A stretch of DNA of 64,000 bases, taken from an uncultured Aquimarina sp. (lineage in GTDB: Bacteria; Bacteroidota; Bacteroidia; Flavobacteriales; Flavobacteriaceae). Below the pieces are notes generated by a model. That model saw nothing but the letters and a program-made list of their open reading frames with translations. It had not been told where the DNA came from and did no database searches. This document shows, piece after piece, positions 62,036-64,000 of this stretch (positions are counted from its first letter, which is position 1; every line of letters begins with the position of its first letter). Where the stretch lies: NCBI GenBank assembly GCA_947500505.1, contig CANMSL010000003.1, forward strand, positions 310,001-374,000. The letters are read 5' to 3'. Position numbers and translations under genes: made by a program.

Positions 62036-63009
62036 TATTCTATCGATTTTATCTCTTCTATAAGTTGCATTGCCTCTTTGTTATCTTTAAACATATCTAT
62101 GATTCCTTTCGTTCTGTTAGCAAATGAGCTCTTATCCGGATATATTACTTGTACTCCTGCTTCTTTAATTATTTGAAGTGCTTGTAGTTCAGCTTCAGCC
62201 CAAACCTTACGCTGATAAATAGCTGATTCATTTGCAGCCTCCTGCAACCATTGTCGTTCTTGTGCAGATAATCGATTCCAACTTTCGGTACCGATCAATA
62301 GAATATCAGGCACTGCTGTGTGTTCATCAAAACTATAGAATTTACATACTTCATAATGTTTTGAAGAGTGAAAACTAGGTAAGTTATTCTCGGCACCATC
62401 AACTACACCTTGTTGTAAGGCTGTGTATAATTCCCCCCAGGAAATGGGAGTAGGGGAACCTCCTAACTGTTGAACCATAGCAACCGCCATATTACTTTTT
62501 TGAACTCTTATTTTAAGACCTTTCAAGTCATCAGGAGTACTGATTATTTTTTCTTTGGCATAAAAACTTCTGCTTCCCGCATCAAAGAAACATAGACCTC
62601 TTAGCCTAAAAGGTTCTCCTTTCAATAAAAATGTTTTTCCCACCTGGCTATCATACACTTTATGTGAATGTTCTTTATTTCTAAAAACATATGGGATACT
62701 AAAAACCTTATAGTCAGTTACAAAATTTTCAAGCACCGCTGCAGACACTTTGGTTATATCAAGGCTTCCAATTTGTAGGAGCTCCAAACATTCCCGTTCG
62801 GCTCCTAATTGACCACTTGGATAAATCTTTACGATGAGTTTTCCTCCCGACTTTTCACTCAATTTCTCTCCTAGATGTACCATCGCATGATGCACGGGAT
62901 GGTTAGTATCCAAACCGTGAGCAAGTCTCAATACTCTAAAATCGTTTTCTTTTTGACAAGAAAACAACGCAAACAATCCAAGTATTCCTATAAACTTTTT
63001 AACACTCAT
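62035..63009 (-). CDS. dctP: TRAP transporter solute-binding protein (DctP family), lipoprotein
   Basis: A 324-residue binding protein with a lipoprotein-like signal (LFSC, Cys18) and the DctP fold. HPVHHAMVHLGEKLSEKSGG lies near the N-terminus. The carboxylate-binding Arg is in LKGLKIRVQKSNM (R in KIRV), followed by ELYTALQQGVVDGAENNLPSF. TRAP binding proteins of this type take up organic and sugar acids. The operon context (KDG kinase and KDPG aldolase) points to uronates or their keto-deoxy products as ligand. It starts one base from the kdgA stop. Confidence 0.93.
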   Translation of the reverse strand: MSVKKFIGILGLFALFSCQKENDFRVLRLAHGLDTNHPVHHAMVHLGEKLSEKSGGKLIVKIYPSGQLGAERECLELLQIGSLDITKVSAAVLENFVTDYKVFSIPYVFRNKEHSHKVYDSQVGKTFLLKGEPFRLRGLCFFDAGSRSFYAKEKIISTPDDLKGLKIRVQKSNMAVAMVQQLGGSPTPISWGELYTALQQGVVDGAENNLPSFHSSKHYEVCKFYSFDEHTAVPDILLIGTESWNRLSAQERQWLQEAANESAIYQRKVWAEAELQALQIIKEAGVQVIYPDKSSFANRTKGIIDMFKDNKEAMQLIEEIKSIE

Positions 63010-63010
63010 A

Positions 63011-63676
63011 TTACTTTCTAAGGTTTTTGATAATTTGAAGTGTTTCCTGAACCATTAAGGATAACTTATCGTAGCTATCAGTGTCTAAGTACTCTTTTTT
63101 AAACAGTTGTGACCCTATTCCAACACAAGTAACGTGAGTGTTGAACCAAGCTTTTAGATTTTCCAAAGTTGGGGATACTCCTCCAGTGGGCATAATTTTC
63201 ACCCAGGGCATAACCGATTTAATGGCTTTTACAAAAGCAGGACCCAGAATATTTCCAGGAAAAGCCTTAATCAAAGTAGCTCCAAGTTTGGTGGCTCTAT
63301 ATACTTCTGATATCGTACTACACCCAGGAATCCATAATATGTTCTTTTTGTCTGCAAAATCAGCTAATTCGGGTATTAATGCAGGCGAAACGATAAATTG
63401 TGCTCCGCTATCCAAAAATTTTTGAGCTGCTTCAGAATCAAATATGGTTCCAACACCCAAAATCAAATCATTATATTTTTTTGCATATTCAGCAAGTTCT
63501 TTAAATACTTCAAAAGCATTATCTCCTCTATTTGTAAACTCAAAAACACGAACGCCACCTTGGTACGAAGCGTCCAATACTTTCTTCGCAACTCTAATGT
63601 CACTATGGCTAAAAACAGAAATCATTCCTGTCCTTTCCATTATATTAATAATATGTTGACTATTCACTACTGCCAT
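63011..63676 (-). CDS. kdgA: KDPG/KHG aldolase
   Basis: A 221-residue class I aldolase cutting 2-keto-3-deoxy-6-phosphogluconate to pyruvate and glyceraldehyde 3-phosphate. Signatures are the N-terminal GMISVFSH, the Glu of FEFTNRG, the Schiff-base Lys in TLIKAFPG and the phosphate site MPTGGVSP. This is somewhat longer than E. coli Eda, as usual in Bacteroidota. Its start overlaps the kdgK stop by one base, so the two catabolic steps are translationally coupled. Confidence 0.93.
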   Translation of the reverse strand: MAVVNSQHIINIMERTGMISVFSHSDIRVAKKVLDASYQGGVRVFEFTNRGDNAFEVFKELAEYAKKYNDLILGVGTIFDSEAAQKFLDSGAQFIVSPALIPELADFADKKNILWIPGCSTISEVYRATKLGATLIKAFPGNILGPAFVKAIKSVMPWVKIMPTGGVSPTLENLKAWFNTHVTCVGIGSQLFKKEYLDTDSYDKLSLMVQETLQIIKNLRK

Positions 63677-64000
63677 TATCTTAATAACCTTCCTATATTT
63701 TCACCTTGTATAAGTAGCTCCACTTCTTGTACTGTTGCCAAATTAGCATCTCCTTTGATAGAATGCTTCAGTACCGAAGCAGCTACCGCAAAGTCTAATG
63801 CTTCTTGATTATCTTTATACAGTAATCCGTATATCAAACCCGCCATGAAGGCATCCCCTCCTCCAATCCTATCCACAATCTGAGACATTTTGTATTCTTT
63901 CGAGAAGTACATATTTCCTTTTTCATACATAACAGCTGATAATGTATTGGTGGATGCAGAAAACGACATACGCTTTGTAGTAGCAATTCGTTGGATATTT
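63676..64000 (-). CDS. kdgK: 2-keto-3-deoxygluconate kinase (partial, runs off right edge)
   Basis: The C-terminal 107 or so residues of a PfkB-family sugar kinase; the frame is open to the right edge. It shows RIATTKRMSFSASTNTLSAV, the PfkB motif IVDRIGGGDAFMAGLIYGL with the catalytic Asp in GGGD, and a C-terminal helix pair. The IATTKR and S-S-N pattern is typical of bacterial KdgK, which phosphorylates KDG to KDPG for the next enzyme, kdgA. The assignment rests on motif and on the kdgA/TRAP context. Confidence 0.88.
   Translation of the reverse strand, partial: NIQRIATTKRMSFSASTNTLSAVMYEKGNMYFSKEYKMSQIVDRIGGGDAFMAGLIYGLLYKDNQEALDFAVAASVLKHSIKGDANLATVQEVELLIQGENIGRLLR

Overview
The window is a low-GC chromosomal segment from a Bacteroidota bacterium, most likely a marine member of the Flavobacteriaceae (an Aquimarina-like relative is a guess). 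The evidence is a type IX secretion sorting domain on a large secreted glycosidase, Bacteroidota-type promoters (TAnnTTTG at -7), a tmRNA tag of GENNYALAA, flavobacterial families (DUF4920, DUF6268, DUF5117, Lacal_2735, DUF1684) and A-rich leaders instead of strong Shine-Dalgarno sites. There are no rRNA or tRNA genes, insertion sequences, CRISPR arrays or prophage genes. About 55 intact genes, two broken genes and the tmRNA are annotated.

Layout. 0-9.5 kb: an OmpA-like protein cut by the left edge, a MATE exporter, a 1296-residue modular glycoside hydrolase, an M28 peptidase and a PPK2 polyphosphate kinase. 9.5-15.9 kb: a small outer-membrane-type protein with a decayed tandem copy beside it, then a tight operon (ABC ATPase, ABC permease, MscS channel, DUF6268 barrel, sigma-54 response regulator). 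16-22.8 kb: grpE-dnaJ, a YceI lipoprotein, TIGR01777 epimerase, DUF4920-mnmD, branched-chain aminotransferase, a heptamer tandem repeat and a MazG-like pyrophosphohydrolase. 22.9-27.3 kb: a small membrane protein and a two-component system (unknown cytosolic protein, TPR sensor kinase, LuxR-type regulator) flanked by matching TACCC-N6-GGGTA palindromes. The last gene there is split by one in-frame stop.

27.3-36 kb: M49 peptidase lipoprotein, SRPBCC/GyrI protein, fluoride channel CrcB, P-II protein, BBP2-type porin, DUF1684 protein, an MFS transporter and a DJ-1/PfpI lipoprotein. 36-43 kb: two paralogous secreted alpha/beta-hydrolase-like proteins, one with a Ser/His site and one without. They flank a sodium/alanine symporter, a membrane-anchored LuxR-type regulator and an Lrp regulator. 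43-55.4 kb: fused mutase/GTPase IcmF, a DUF5117 metalloprotease, PurU, a PqqB-like MBL lipoprotein, DUF4197, a PfkB kinase, a Lacal_2735 protein, an alpha/beta hydrolase and a leaderless metal-chelate receptor. 55.4-60.2 kb: a 38-residue membrane ORF, pyrF with a dehydrogenase, ssrA, and a Fic protein with an AbiEi-like N-terminal domain directly downstream of ssrA. 60.2-64 kb: a compact uronate operon (kdgK, kdgA and TRAP transporter dctP-dctQ-dctM) running off the right edge.

Together the genes suggest a marine polysaccharide degrader. The T9SS-exported hydrolase carries an apparent CBM6 and a CBM96-like domain, and the KDG operon would take up and split uronic-acid products. Most of the window is ordinary core genome. 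The parts that look most unusual are the AbiEi-Fic fusion beside ssrA, the hydrolase/pseudo-hydrolase pair, the palindrome-flanked two-component locus and the membrane-tethered LuxR regulator.
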